Shown: one piece after another, positions 47,051 through 55,353 of the stretch | Position numbering within the stretch: position 1 is the first letter of the stretch | Layout of the letters: each line of letters starts with the position of its first letter | Assembly: GCA_022072615.1 (NCBI GenBank) | Contig: JAJVHS010000051.1 | Coordinates: 30,888 to 94,887 of the forward strand | Direction of reading: 5' to 3' | DNA from: Phycisphaerales bacterium | GTDB lineage: Bacteria; Planctomycetota; Phycisphaerae; Phycisphaerales; UBA1924 | Length of the DNA stretch: 64,000 nt | Program-made: the position numbers and the translations under genes | Notes under the pieces: generated by a model | What the model was told of the DNA's origin: nothing | Databases searched by the model: none | What the model saw: the letters and a program-made list of their open reading frames with translations, nothing else

Positions 47051-48682
47051 ATGAAAACGAACTCCTCTCCGAGCCGCGGTCGCGCATTGAACATCCGGGC
47101 CGGATCCGCCGCCCGTCTTTCGGGGATCATCCTGCTGTGCGGCGCTGCCGCGTCCGCGGCGCGGGGACAGTGCGACCCGCGGTGGTACGCCACCGATGGC
47201 GTCGGCGGCGCGGATCCCGCCGTGTACTGCGTGACCGCGTGGGACCGCGACGGCGAGGGCCCGCTCGTGCCGATGGTCGTCATCGGCGGCGTCTTCACGC
47301 AGGTCGGTTCGATGCCCGCGGGTTACATCGCGGCGTGGGACGGCACGGCGTGGAGCGACCTGAGCGGCGGCGTGAACGGGACGGTGAACTCGCTGGCGGT
47401 CATGCAGACGGGCGAGCTGGTCGCCGCGGGCACGTTCACCGAGGCGGGCGGCGTGCCCGCCAACCGCATCGCGCGCTTCGACGGGTCGGCGTGGTCGGCG
47501 TTCTCGACGGGCATGAACAACGCCGTCCAGGCGGTCGCGGTGCTGACCAGCGGCGACGTCGTCGCCGGCGGTTCCTTCTCGAACGCGGGCGGCGCGGCCG
47601 TGAACCGCATTGCGCGGTGGAACGGCACCTCGTGGTCCGCCATGGGCGTGATGAACAGCACCGTGTGGACGCTGCTGGCCCTGGACGACGACCGGCTGGT
47701 CGCGGGGGGTCAGTTCACCTACACGACCTCGGTCCCCGCCAACAAGATTGCGCACTGGAACGGATCCGCCTGGACCGGCATGGGCGTCCCGAACAACACG
47801 GTGCTCTCGCTCGGCCGAGCCTCGAACGGCGACGTGTTCGCCGGCGGCCTGTTCACGTATGTCGGGGTGTTCGCCAGCCGCATCGCGCGGTACAGCTTCA
47901 CGACGGGCTGGTCGGCCATGGCCGGAGGGATCAACGGCCCGGTGTGGGCGATCCGCACGCTGCAGAACGGGGATGTGGTCGCGGGCGGGACGTTCCTGAT
48001 CGCCGATGGCCAGTACATCAACGGCATCGCGCGCTGGAACGGGACCAACTGGGGCCCGATGGGGCTGGGCATGGAGAACCCGCCCAACGTGCTCGGGCTC
48101 GCGCAGATGCCCGGTGGCGACCTGTACGCCGGAGGCGGGTTCTCGACCGCCGACGGCCTGTGGTCACCCGGCGTGGCCCGGTGGGCGACGCCCGGCGCGC
48201 CGGTGATCGTCTCACAGCCCGAATCGACGGCCTCATGCCCGGCCGGGCCGGCGAGCTTCGTCGTGGTCGCGGAGGGTGAGGCGGCGCTCGAGCACCTCTG
48301 GCAGGCGGAGCTTGATCCGGGCGTGTGGTCGGACCTGGCCGACGGCGACCTGTACCACGGGTCGACGCGCATCGCCTCGGTCTCGGGGGCGACCTCGCCG
48401 ACCGCCACCTTCACGGCGATGGAGCAGTTCAGGTCCGATCGCATCGAGCTGGCGGTGCGGTGCGTGGTGACCGGAAGCTGCGGGAACGTGGTGTCGAACA
48501 GCGCGGTGCTGCTGGTGTGCCCGGCCGACTTTGACTGCACGGGCTTTGTGGACACCGAGGACTTCGACGCGTTCGTCCGGGCGTTCGAGGCCGGCACCGA
48601 CAACGCGGACTTCGACGGGTCGGGCTTCGTCGATACCGACGACTTCGACGCGTTCGTGCGGGCGTTCGAGGCGGGGTGCTAA
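47051..48682 (+). CDS. Secreted propeller-repeat protein with GC-type dockerin tail (array gene 1)
   Basis: A 543-residue exported protein. ATG at 47051 has GAAGGA upstream and begins a long signal peptide (IILLCGAAASAARG). The body of about 350 residues is built of around seven repeats of about 45 residues with the pattern GDVVAGGTF...NRIARWNGTSWSAMG, forming a WD/kelch-like propeller that probably reads as a beta-propeller. An Ig-like domain of about 85 residues follows (VIVSQPESTASCPAG ... NVVSNSAVLLVCPAD). The end (residues 490-543) is the 54-residue double calcium-loop tail: DFDCTGFVDTEDFDAFVRAFEAG then DFDGSGFVDTDDFDAFVRAFEAGC-stop. The first gene of the six-gene array. The propeller's ligand is unknown; the cell location would follow from whatever the tail binds. 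Confidence 0.9.
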   Translation: MKTNSSPSRGRALNIRAGSAARLSGIILLCGAAASAARGQCDPRWYATDGVGGADPAVYCVTAWDRDGEGPLVPMVVIGGVFTQVGSMPAGYIAAWDGTAWSDLSGGVNGTVNSLAVMQTGELVAAGTFTEAGGVPANRIARFDGSAWSAFSTGMNNAVQAVAVLTSGDVVAGGSFSNAGGAAVNRIARWNGTSWSAMGVMNSTVWTLLALDDDRLVAGGQFTYTTSVPANKIAHWNGSAWTGMGVPNNTVLSLGRASNGDVFAGGLFTYVGVFASRIARYSFTTGWSAMAGGINGPVWAIRTLQNGDVVAGGTFLIADGQYINGIARWNGTNWGPMGLGMENPPNVLGLAQMPGGDLYAGGGFSTADGLWSPGVARWATPGAPVIVSQPESTASCPAGPASFVVVAEGEAALEHLWQAELDPGVWSDLADGDLYHGSTRIASVSGATSPTATFTAMEQFRSDRIELAVRCVVTGSCGNVVSNSAVLLVCPADFDCTGFVDTEDFDAFVRAFEAGTDNADFDGSGFVDTDDFDAFVRAFEAGC

Positions 48683-48685
48683 GGA

Positions 48686-48753
48686 AGGCAACAAGGCATC
48701 GAGGCATCGAGGCATCAAGGGCAGCAAGGCAAGAGGCAACGAGGACACGAGGG
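48686..48753 (+). repeat. Imperfect octamer tandem repeat after array gene 1
   Basis: Eight or so units related to aggcatcg/aggcaaca (aggcaaca, aggcatcg, aggcatcg, aggcatca and diverged forms) follow directly after the stop codon. A shorter, similar stretch (gaaggcatcagggcaacgg) follows the stop of the next array gene. Purine-rich on this strand. No function known. Confidence 0.8.
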
Positions 48754-48755
48754 AG

Positions 48756-48790
48756 CCCGCCGCCGGCGGCGCGCGGCGGGTGTGTTCTTT
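48756..48790 (+). terminator. Rho-independent terminator after array gene 1
   Basis: Stem cccgccgc / gcggcggg at 48756-48763 and 48773-48780 with a nine-base loop, followed by TGTGTTCTTT. It separates array gene 1 from gene 2, which implies that gene 2 has its own promoter in the 45 bases between or uses readthrough. Confidence 0.78.
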
Positions 48791-48832
48791 GAGTTCGCGA
48801 GTTTCTGACCTGCTTTCAGGGAGTCACACCGG

Positions 48833-50923
48833 ATGAACGTTCTGACTGGCGGTTTTCTGCGTACACGTGCGGCGGAGCTGGTGGCGTTCGTCGGGGTTGC
48901 GACGCTCGCGGGGTCTGTTTCGATGGCTCGGGCCCAGGCGATCGTGGACCTGGGGCTCCTGCCCGGCGGGACGTGGTCGTTTGCATCCGAGTGCAGCGCG
49001 GACGGGACGGTGGTGGTGGGGACCGGCGACAGCGGCGGTCAGTCGCGAGCGTGGCGCTGGACGCAAGCCACGGGGCTGGTCTCGCTGGGCGTGGCGCCCG
49101 GGATGACGCGATCGAGCGGGTACCGCGTCAGCGGCGACGGCCTGGTCGTCACGGGCGTGAGCGGGTCGTCCTATGACGTGGCGAGCCGGTGGACCGCGCA
49201 GACCGGGATGGTGAGCCTCGGATCGCTGGCGCCGGGCAAGCCTTCATTTGCATTCGGAACGAACTTCGACGGATCGATCGTGGTCGGAGACGGGTACCTG
49301 GCCGACGGGTCGCAGCGCGCGTTCCGGTGGACAAGCGCCGGCGGCCTGGCACCGTTCGGTCAGCGACTGGCGGGGTGCAACAACTCGCTGGCGCTGACGG
49401 TCAATCACGACGCGACCCTGATCGCGGGTTACTGCTACAACAACGCGCCCGCGCTCGTGTACCCGACGGCGTGCGTCTGGGATGCGGCGGGAACCGTCAC
49501 ATCCCTGGGGGTGGTCGCGGGCAAGGAGGAATCGGTGCCCGGCGCGGTCAGTGCCGACGGTTCCGTGGTCGTCGGATACTGCGCCGACGGGACGGGGCAG
49601 AACACGTGCGGGTTCCGCTGGACCGCAACCGGCGGCATGCAGGAGATTTCGTACGGCACGCTGGGAACGGTGCTCGGTTCTGTGAGCGGAAACGGTTCGA
49701 TCGCCGCGGGCTACTACCGGGCCTCGGCGTCGTCGGTGCGCGGGTTGATCTGGACGGCATCGGACGGTCCGCAGGACATCGAGGCGTACCTCAACGCGCG
49801 GGGCATCTCGACCGCCGGATGGAATCTGCGCAAGGCGTCCGTGAGCGCCGACGGGAAGACGCTCTTTGGGTGGGGCATCCGCAACGGCGCGTCCACCACG
49901 TGGTACGTGGCCCAGGGGTGCGTCGCGCCGCACATCGATGGCCAGCCCTCGAACCAGACGGCGGTGGAAGGAAGCCCCGCGAGCTTCACGGTGGTTGTGA
50001 CCGGTTCGGCGCTGCAGTACCAGTGGTTCAAGGACGGGTCCGTGATCACGGGCGCGACGGCGGCGACGTACACCATCCCGCAGGTGACGTTCGCCGACGA
50101 GGGCCTCTACGCCTGCGACGTGTGGAACGAGTGCGGGTCCGCAACCAGCACTGGCGCAACGCTGACCGTGGTCCCGGCGTGCGACCCCGCGACCATCGTC
50201 GGTGGCCCGGTTGATTCCTCGACCTGGATCGGCGGCAGCGCCGAGTTCTCGGTTGCGGCATCGGGAACCGCGCCCCTGACATACCAGTGGTCGCGCGATG
50301 GCGAGATTCTGATCGATGGCCAGGCCGCGGGACACGCGGTCGTGTCGGGGTCCTCGACGGCGTGGCTGTCGCTCGTCGGTGTGCAGGAAGCCGATGCCGG
50401 GTACTACCTGTGCGAGGTGACCAACGACTGCGGCTCTTCCAGCGGGGGGGCGATGCTCACCCTGACATCGGGCTGCGACCCGGCCGACGTGATTTCCGGG
50501 CCGTTCGACGCGGCGACCTGCCCGGGCGGCGCCACGGGCTTCGCCGTGACGGCGACGGGGACGGGACCCCTGTTCTACCAATGGTCGCGGAACGGCGAGC
50601 CGCTTGTCGACGGAGCGAGTGAAGGTCACGCGGTGGTCAGTGGCTCGGCGACCGCCAACCTCACGCTCACGGGCGTCGAGTCCGAGGACGCCGGGATCTA
50701 TGAGTGCGAGGTGACCAACGACTGCGGGTCGAGCACGGTGGGCGCCACGCTGGCGGTGTGCGGCGCCGATCACGACTGCTCGGGCTTTGTCGATCTCGAG
50801 GACTTCACCGAATTCGTCGCTGATTTCGAGGCCGGCGACGACGACGCGGACTTCGACGGGTCGGGCTTCGTGGATACCGACGACTTCGACGCGTTCGTGC
50901 GGGCGTTCGAGGCGGGCTGTTAG
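48833..50923 (+). CDS. Secreted HAF-repeat and Ig-like protein with GC-type dockerin tail (array gene 2)
   Basis: A 696-residue exported protein with a signal peptide (LVAFVGVATLAGSVSMARAQA). Residues of about 40-360 carry HAF-type extracellular repeats, recognisable by GLLPGGTWSFASECSADGTVVVG, then SADGSVVVGYCADG and SVSGNGSIAAGYYR; the family has the pattern LGxLxGGxxSxAxxINxxGxVVG. Three Ig-like domains follow between about 360 and 640, each with a Cys pair ending CEVTNDCGSS. The 54-residue tail (643-696) differs in its first loop (DHDCSGFVDLEDFTEFVADFEAG) but the second is DFDGSGFVDTDDFDAFVRAFEAGC-stop. Its Ig modules resemble those in array genes 4 and 5. Role in surface attachment or in a secreted assembly is inferred. 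Confidence 0.88.
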   Translation: MNVLTGGFLRTRAAELVAFVGVATLAGSVSMARAQAIVDLGLLPGGTWSFASECSADGTVVVGTGDSGGQSRAWRWTQATGLVSLGVAPGMTRSSGYRVSGDGLVVTGVSGSSYDVASRWTAQTGMVSLGSLAPGKPSFAFGTNFDGSIVVGDGYLADGSQRAFRWTSAGGLAPFGQRLAGCNNSLALTVNHDATLIAGYCYNNAPALVYPTACVWDAAGTVTSLGVVAGKEESVPGAVSADGSVVVGYCADGTGQNTCGFRWTATGGMQEISYGTLGTVLGSVSGNGSIAAGYYRASASSVRGLIWTASDGPQDIEAYLNARGISTAGWNLRKASVSADGKTLFGWGIRNGASTTWYVAQGCVAPHIDGQPSNQTAVEGSPASFTVVVTGSALQYQWFKDGSVITGATAATYTIPQVTFADEGLYACDVWNECGSATSTGATLTVVPACDPATIVGGPVDSSTWIGGSAEFSVAASGTAPLTYQWSRDGEILIDGQAAGHAVVSGSSTAWLSLVGVQEADAGYYLCEVTNDCGSSSGGAMLTLTSGCDPADVISGPFDAATCPGGATGFAVTATGTGPLFYQWSRNGEPLVDGASEGHAVVSGSATANLTLTGVESEDAGIYECEVTNDCGSSTVGATLAVCGADHDCSGFVDLEDFTEFVADFEAGDDDADFDGSGFVDTDDFDAFVRAFEAGC

Positions 50924-51046
50924 AGAAGGCATCAGGGCAACGGAACATCGATTTCACAGACGCGGTGCGTACCGCGGCGGGACGTTGAGGGTCGGGCGTG
51001 CTTGCCGCACCGGCGGGCGCGGTGTCATTACGAAGGAGTCTTGCGC

Positions 51047-52282
51047 ATGTACAGAGATTCGAGGCGATGGATGAAGGGGCTTGTTCTCGGGGCCGCGGCG
51101 CTCGTACTGACCTGGCCGGGACAGGCGCTCGCCCGTACGAACATCATCGGCGGGCTCGGCAACTTCGACGTCTACAACGAGACCGAGGATGAATGCGATG
51201 AATTCGAGATCGAACTCGAGGGCGCGCATCCCGAGGACGTGTACCACACGTACTACAACCCCAATTACGGACCGCCGACGATCACCTCGCTCCCGGGCAA
51301 CACCGGTATCAGGGTGACGTACGCTCATCCCAAGCACACGACCGCGATCCACGGCCTCGAGCACTTCGGCGTCTCGCTCAAGGACATGTCGATCATCACG
51401 GCGCAGCGCTTCCAGTGGAAGCCGGTGTACAAGGCGCCGCCGCCTCCGCTGGAGATGCCGATGATCACGACGGAGATCGTCGACACGCCCGCCGGGCCGA
51501 AAGTCCGCGAGACCGTGCTGAACGCCGATACGTTCGGCCGGGCGATGTGGGTGCAGCGCCGCGAGACGGTCGCCGCCGGCGAAGTCAGGCTTGAGCAGCT
51601 CATGCCCGACGATCCGCTTATCCTGGGCGCCAATCTCCTCGACCTCGATCCCGTGCTGATCGAGGTAGGGGTCCCGCTCATCAACGACGAGGGCCTGCCC
51701 TCCCCGGGCGACATCGAGAGCGAGGTCATCGCGTACGAGGTGTACGCCGACAAGGTGCGATGGAACGGTGACGAATGGATCCACGAGCCGGGCCAGATGA
51801 TCGGGACCGCGCTCATCGCCGCCGTGACGCAGGGAACCGTGTGCGGAGTGGAAGGCACGCCGACCATCACGCTGCAGCCATCGAGCATCGTCGGTCAGTA
51901 CGACAAGGCCGTGGCCTTCATCGTGGAGGCGACGGGCCCGGACACGGGCGGCCCACTCTCCTACCAGTGGCGGTTCGAGAACCAGATCATCCCGGACGAG
52001 GATTCGCCCATTCTGAAGGTTGATTGCCTGCCGGAGACGCTCGGGTCGTACGCGTGCATCGTGACCAACGACTGCGGGAGCACCCTGACGCAGGCGGCGT
52101 GGCTCACGGTGCCGCCCTGCCCGCAGGACTTCGACTACTCGGGTTTCGTCGACACCGATGACTTCGACAAGTTTGTCCAGGCGTTCGAAGCCGGGACGCA
52201 CCACGCGGACTTCGACGAGTCGGGATTCGTGGATACCGACGACTTCGACGCGTTCGTGCGGGCGTTCGAGATCGGCTGCTGA
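51047..52282 (+). CDS. Secreted protein with Ig-like domain and GC-type dockerin tail (array gene 3)
   Basis: A 411-residue exported protein. ATG at 51047 follows GAAGGAG and starts a signal peptide (LVLGAAALVLTWPGQALA). The mature N-terminal 230 residues form a beta-rich domain that I do not recognise; it has DVYNETEDECDEFEIELEGAHPEDVYHTYYNPNYG near its start and a long acidic/aromatic composition. An Ig-like domain comes next (ITLQPSSIVGQYDKAVAF ... YACIVTNDCGSTLTQ). The 54-residue tail (358-411) reads DFDYSGFVDTDDFDKFVQAFEAG then DFDESGFVDTDDFDAFVRAFEIGC-stop, so the middle Cys is Tyr here but the last Gly-Cys is kept. A terminator follows. The unknown domain is the best candidate for a new module. 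Confidence 0.87.
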   Translation: MYRDSRRWMKGLVLGAAALVLTWPGQALARTNIIGGLGNFDVYNETEDECDEFEIELEGAHPEDVYHTYYNPNYGPPTITSLPGNTGIRVTYAHPKHTTAIHGLEHFGVSLKDMSIITAQRFQWKPVYKAPPPPLEMPMITTEIVDTPAGPKVRETVLNADTFGRAMWVQRRETVAAGEVRLEQLMPDDPLILGANLLDLDPVLIEVGVPLINDEGLPSPGDIESEVIAYEVYADKVRWNGDEWIHEPGQMIGTALIAAVTQGTVCGVEGTPTITLQPSSIVGQYDKAVAFIVEATGPDTGGPLSYQWRFENQIIPDEDSPILKVDCLPETLGSYACIVTNDCGSTLTQAAWLTVPPCPQDFDYSGFVDTDDFDKFVQAFEAGTHHADFDESGFVDTDDFDAFVRAFEIGC

Positions 52283-52302
52283 AGACGCGACAGAAGTACA
52301 CG

Positions 52303-52330
52303 GGGCCCGGCACGCACGCCGGGCCCTTTT
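52303..52330 (+). terminator. Rho-independent terminator after array gene 3
   Basis: A nine-base-pair stem gggcccggc / gccgggccc with loop acgcac, followed by TTTT and then CATT. It lies about 20 bases after the stop codon. Confidence 0.85.
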
Positions 52331-52510
52331 CATTGGCCAACGCGGGCCGGTGCTTCGGCGCTGCCAGAAGGCGGTGGTGCATTCCTGCCGGGTGCCCGGA
52401 GAAGCACCGGCCTTCGAAGGCTGGGTTCGGCGGTCTCATCAGCACATCGAATCAAGATCCGCTTTTTATGGGGCCCACGAGCGGGACTGATGGAGCTCCA
52501 AGTTAACCCC

Positions 52511-52539
52511 TTGGCACTCATGGTGTTGTGCGGTAGCAT
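52511..52539 (+). promoter_or_regulatory. Putative sigma70-type promoter for array gene 4
   Basis: TTGGCA (52511-52516), a 17-base spacer, and TAGCAT (52534-52539); this would start transcription roughly 40 bases before the ATG. It is the best -35/-10 pair found in the array. A sigma54 reading (TGGCAC) was checked and fails on spacing. Confidence 0.45.
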
Positions 52540-52584
52540 GTCCGCCTGCCAAGGGTTCTACCGGGGCCAGCAGAGGGGTGAGGC

Positions 52585-55209
52585 ATGCCGACCAGACGAG
52601 TTGTGTTGGGCGCGACGCGGTGGGCCGTGTGCGGTCTTGTGGCGGCTGGAGTGTCGGCCGGCGCGCGGGCGCAGTGCGGCACATCGGTCCTGTGGCACGA
52701 TGGCGGGTCGGCGACGGCGATGCTCGCCACCGATACCACGCTCTACGTCGGGTCGCCGAACGAGCTGCTGGCGCTGTCGATGAGCGACCCCGCGAACCCC
52801 GTCGAGGTGTCGAGCTACCTGCTGGACGGTCATCCCCTGGTGATCGACAAGGCGGGCGATTACCTGTACGTGGCCCTGGGCGAGCGGGGTGTCGAGATCA
52901 TCGACATCACCAACCCGGCGGTGCCGGTGCAGGCGTTCTCGATCGCGGGCGGGACGGCGGACGACCTGGCGGTCGCGAACGGGCGCCTGCACATCCTGTG
53001 GAACGGCGGCATCCGGACGTACGACGTCGCGAATCCCGCGTCGCCGCAGTTCCTGAGCACGTTCACGCCGGCGACGCTGCGCGAGCTCGAGGCTCGCAAC
53101 AACATCGTGTACGCGTGCTCGGCGGGCACGCTGTACACCGTCGATTACTCGTCGCCGGCGTCGCCGGTGACCCGCGACTCGGAGGCGATTCCGTCGGCGG
53201 CGGCCCGGGCGATGGACGCGAGGCCTGGGACGGTCGCGGTGATCAGCGGCGGCAACGTGCTGTTCTACAGCGTGACCAACCCGTCGGCGATCTCGCTGGT
53301 GAGCACGGTCTCCGGGGCGGCGCTGACCGACCCCCTGCGGAGGCTTTACTGCGAGTTCGGCCAGGCCGGCGGGGTGCCGGTGCTGTACTTCCTGAACCCG
53401 GACTGGCGGCTCGACTCGGTGTCGATCGCCAACCCCGCCTCGCCGCAGCCGATGCCGGATTTCGCCGTCGGGTACGAGGTGGTGGCGGCGCCGTCCGCCG
53501 ACCGCGTGCACGGCCACTTCGGGGCGGTTCTCAACACGTTCTCGGTGAGCCTGACGGCGGACCCGGTCTTCCTGTCGGGCAGCGCGAACCTGCCGTCGGA
53601 ATCGGTCGCCTTGCTGACCGCCGGCGACACGGTCGTGCAGTACGGCTTCAACGCGATGGTGCTGTACGACGTGAGCAGCCCGGCGGCGCCCGTGCTGGCG
53701 TCGACGCTGACGTTCCCGGAGCCGGGCGTCGACGCCGACGTCGAGGGTTCGAAGGCGTACCTGCTGTCGGGCGACGGCCAGCTGATGACGTACGATATCT
53801 CCAACCCCGCCGCGCCCGTGCTGCTGGGGCAGGACGCGTTCCGCGAGGTGGCGCGGTCGTTGGACGTTGCCGGCAATATCGCGTACACGCTGACCTACAA
53901 CGACACCCTCGAGATCTACAGGATCGCAGACCCGTCCGATGTCAAGCGCAAGAGCGTGACGGACGTGCCGTTTCCGGAGCAGATCGCGGTGACCGGCGAG
54001 CACGCGCTGGTGCTGTGCTCGGACGCGCTGCGCGTGTACGAGATCGCCGATCCCGCGGCACCCGTGCTGGTGCACACCGGCCCCGCGACGCAGCACGGCG
54101 GGTACATCCAGATGGACCTCAAGGATGACCTGCTCGTGACCAGCGAGTCCAGCGGCCGGATCGAGTTCCTGGACGTGACAAACCCGGCGAACCCGTCGGT
54201 GCTCGGTTGGATCGATGCGGGCGCCCTGTCGTGGGTCGTGCTCGCCGACAGCCTCGTGGTCGCTTCCGAGGTGATCAGCGGGGATGTGACGCTGATCGAC
54301 GCGGCCGATCCCTCGGCGCCGGTCGTGCTCCCGCAGACGCTCCGAGCGGCGGGGAGCATCCAGCACGGAGCGATGGCGGGCGACGTGCTCATCGGCGGCG
54401 GCGCGTACTGCGGGCTCGATGGCTTCAGCCTGCCCGGTCTGCCGCGGGTGACCGCGCAGCCCCGGAGCACGCCCGTGTGCCAGGGCGCGGCGCAGGTGCA
54501 GCTCTCGGTCGAGATCGCCGAACCGGCCGGCGCAACCTACCGCTGGCGCCGCGGCGGGTTCCCGATGATCGACGGTGTCACGTCGTGGGGAACCACGATC
54601 TCGGGCACGCAGACGGCGACGCTCACGCTCACGTCGCCGCACGTCCAGGACCTGGCCTTGTACGACTGCGAGATCACCAACGCGTGCGGGACGGTCAACA
54701 CGCGCAACGCGCTGCTCTACCCCGGGTTTGATCCCACGGTGGTCTCCCAGCCGCAGGATTCCTCCTGCTGCCCGGCCGGATCGGTGACGTTCTCAGTCGG
54801 CTGGCTCGGGACGGTCCCGGGGACCTTCCAGTGGCAGGCGGAGGTGCCCGCCGGGTCTGGCAACTGGGTCGACATCTCGGACGCGGAGTTTCCCCGCTTC
54901 ACGATCGAGGGCGCGACGACGAGGTTCCTCACCGTCGCCGCCACGCCCGGAAACACGCTTCCGGACCTGGCGAGAACCTCCTACCGCTGCATCATCACCA
55001 ACGCGTGCGATTCGGTCACGAGCGCCGGCGCAGAGCTGATCGTGTGCGGCGCGGACTTCGACTGCACCGGCTTTGTTGACACGGACGATTTCACCGCGTT
55101 CGTGCTCGCGTTCGAGGCCGGGACTGACGACGCCGACTTCGACGGCACCGGGTTCGTCGATACCGACGACTTCACGGCGTTCGTGCTCGCGTTCGAAGCG
55201 GGGTGCTAA
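52585..55209 (+). CDS. Secreted LVIVD-repeat and Ig-like protein with GC-type dockerin tail (array gene 4)
   Basis: An 874-residue exported protein, the largest of the array. The ATG follows AGAGGGGTGAGG. After a signal peptide (AVCGLVAAGVSAGARA) about 560 residues consist of LVIVD-type repeats, whose signature is (V/L)xIxDxxNPAxPxxxxS: examples are VEIIDITNPAVPVQAFSIAG, GIRTYDVANPASPQFLST and VLYDVSSPAAPVLASTL. Such repeats form propellers in surface proteins. Two Ig-like modules of about 100 residues follow (TPVCQGAAQVQLSVEIAEP ... and CCPAGSVTFSVGW). The last 54 residues are the shared tail: DFDCTGFVDTDDFTAFVLAFEAG then DFDGTGFVDTDDFTAFVLAFEAGC-stop. Genes 4 and 5 share this slightly different tail version (FTAFVLAFE), suggesting a closer history. 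Probable promoter at 52511. Confidence 0.9.
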   Translation: MPTRRVVLGATRWAVCGLVAAGVSAGARAQCGTSVLWHDGGSATAMLATDTTLYVGSPNELLALSMSDPANPVEVSSYLLDGHPLVIDKAGDYLYVALGERGVEIIDITNPAVPVQAFSIAGGTADDLAVANGRLHILWNGGIRTYDVANPASPQFLSTFTPATLRELEARNNIVYACSAGTLYTVDYSSPASPVTRDSEAIPSAAARAMDARPGTVAVISGGNVLFYSVTNPSAISLVSTVSGAALTDPLRRLYCEFGQAGGVPVLYFLNPDWRLDSVSIANPASPQPMPDFAVGYEVVAAPSADRVHGHFGAVLNTFSVSLTADPVFLSGSANLPSESVALLTAGDTVVQYGFNAMVLYDVSSPAAPVLASTLTFPEPGVDADVEGSKAYLLSGDGQLMTYDISNPAAPVLLGQDAFREVARSLDVAGNIAYTLTYNDTLEIYRIADPSDVKRKSVTDVPFPEQIAVTGEHALVLCSDALRVYEIADPAAPVLVHTGPATQHGGYIQMDLKDDLLVTSESSGRIEFLDVTNPANPSVLGWIDAGALSWVVLADSLVVASEVISGDVTLIDAADPSAPVVLPQTLRAAGSIQHGAMAGDVLIGGGAYCGLDGFSLPGLPRVTAQPRSTPVCQGAAQVQLSVEIAEPAGATYRWRRGGFPMIDGVTSWGTTISGTQTATLTLTSPHVQDLALYDCEITNACGTVNTRNALLYPGFDPTVVSQPQDSSCCPAGSVTFSVGWLGTVPGTFQWQAEVPAGSGNWVDISDAEFPRFTIEGATTRFLTVAATPGNTLPDLARTSYRCIITNACDSVTSAGAELIVCGADFDCTGFVDTDDFTAFVLAFEAGTDDADFDGTGFVDTDDFTAFVLAFEAGC

Positions 55210-55353
55210 CGACCCGATCGTACTTTGTGAGCATCGCCGACCGGGCGAGCGGCCGATCACGCGCGGCCGGCGTGGCCGCGTTCCCGTGCCGCGCTTCCTC
55301 GTATTTGCGTTGCGGCCGGCCGCTGCGGATGTAGACTTAAACGGAGGTGCACT

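Larger units (their letters stand above)
52283..52584. other. Intergenic region between array genes 3 and 4
   Basis: About 300 bases. It starts with the terminator of gene 3 (52303-52330) and contains a probable sigma70-type promoter for gene 4 (52511-52539). No gene lies between. Confidence 0.7.

Noticed and set aside
52511..52530. Sigma54-type promoter before array gene 4
   Set aside because: TGGCAC is present, but the GG to GC distance is 16 bases instead of 10, so a sigma70 reading fits better.
55332..55337. TAGACT as a shared -10 element before several genes (also near 10542 and 23000)
   Set aside because: Only the TetR promoter has a fair -35 at the right distance; the others are too weak to claim a common promoter class.
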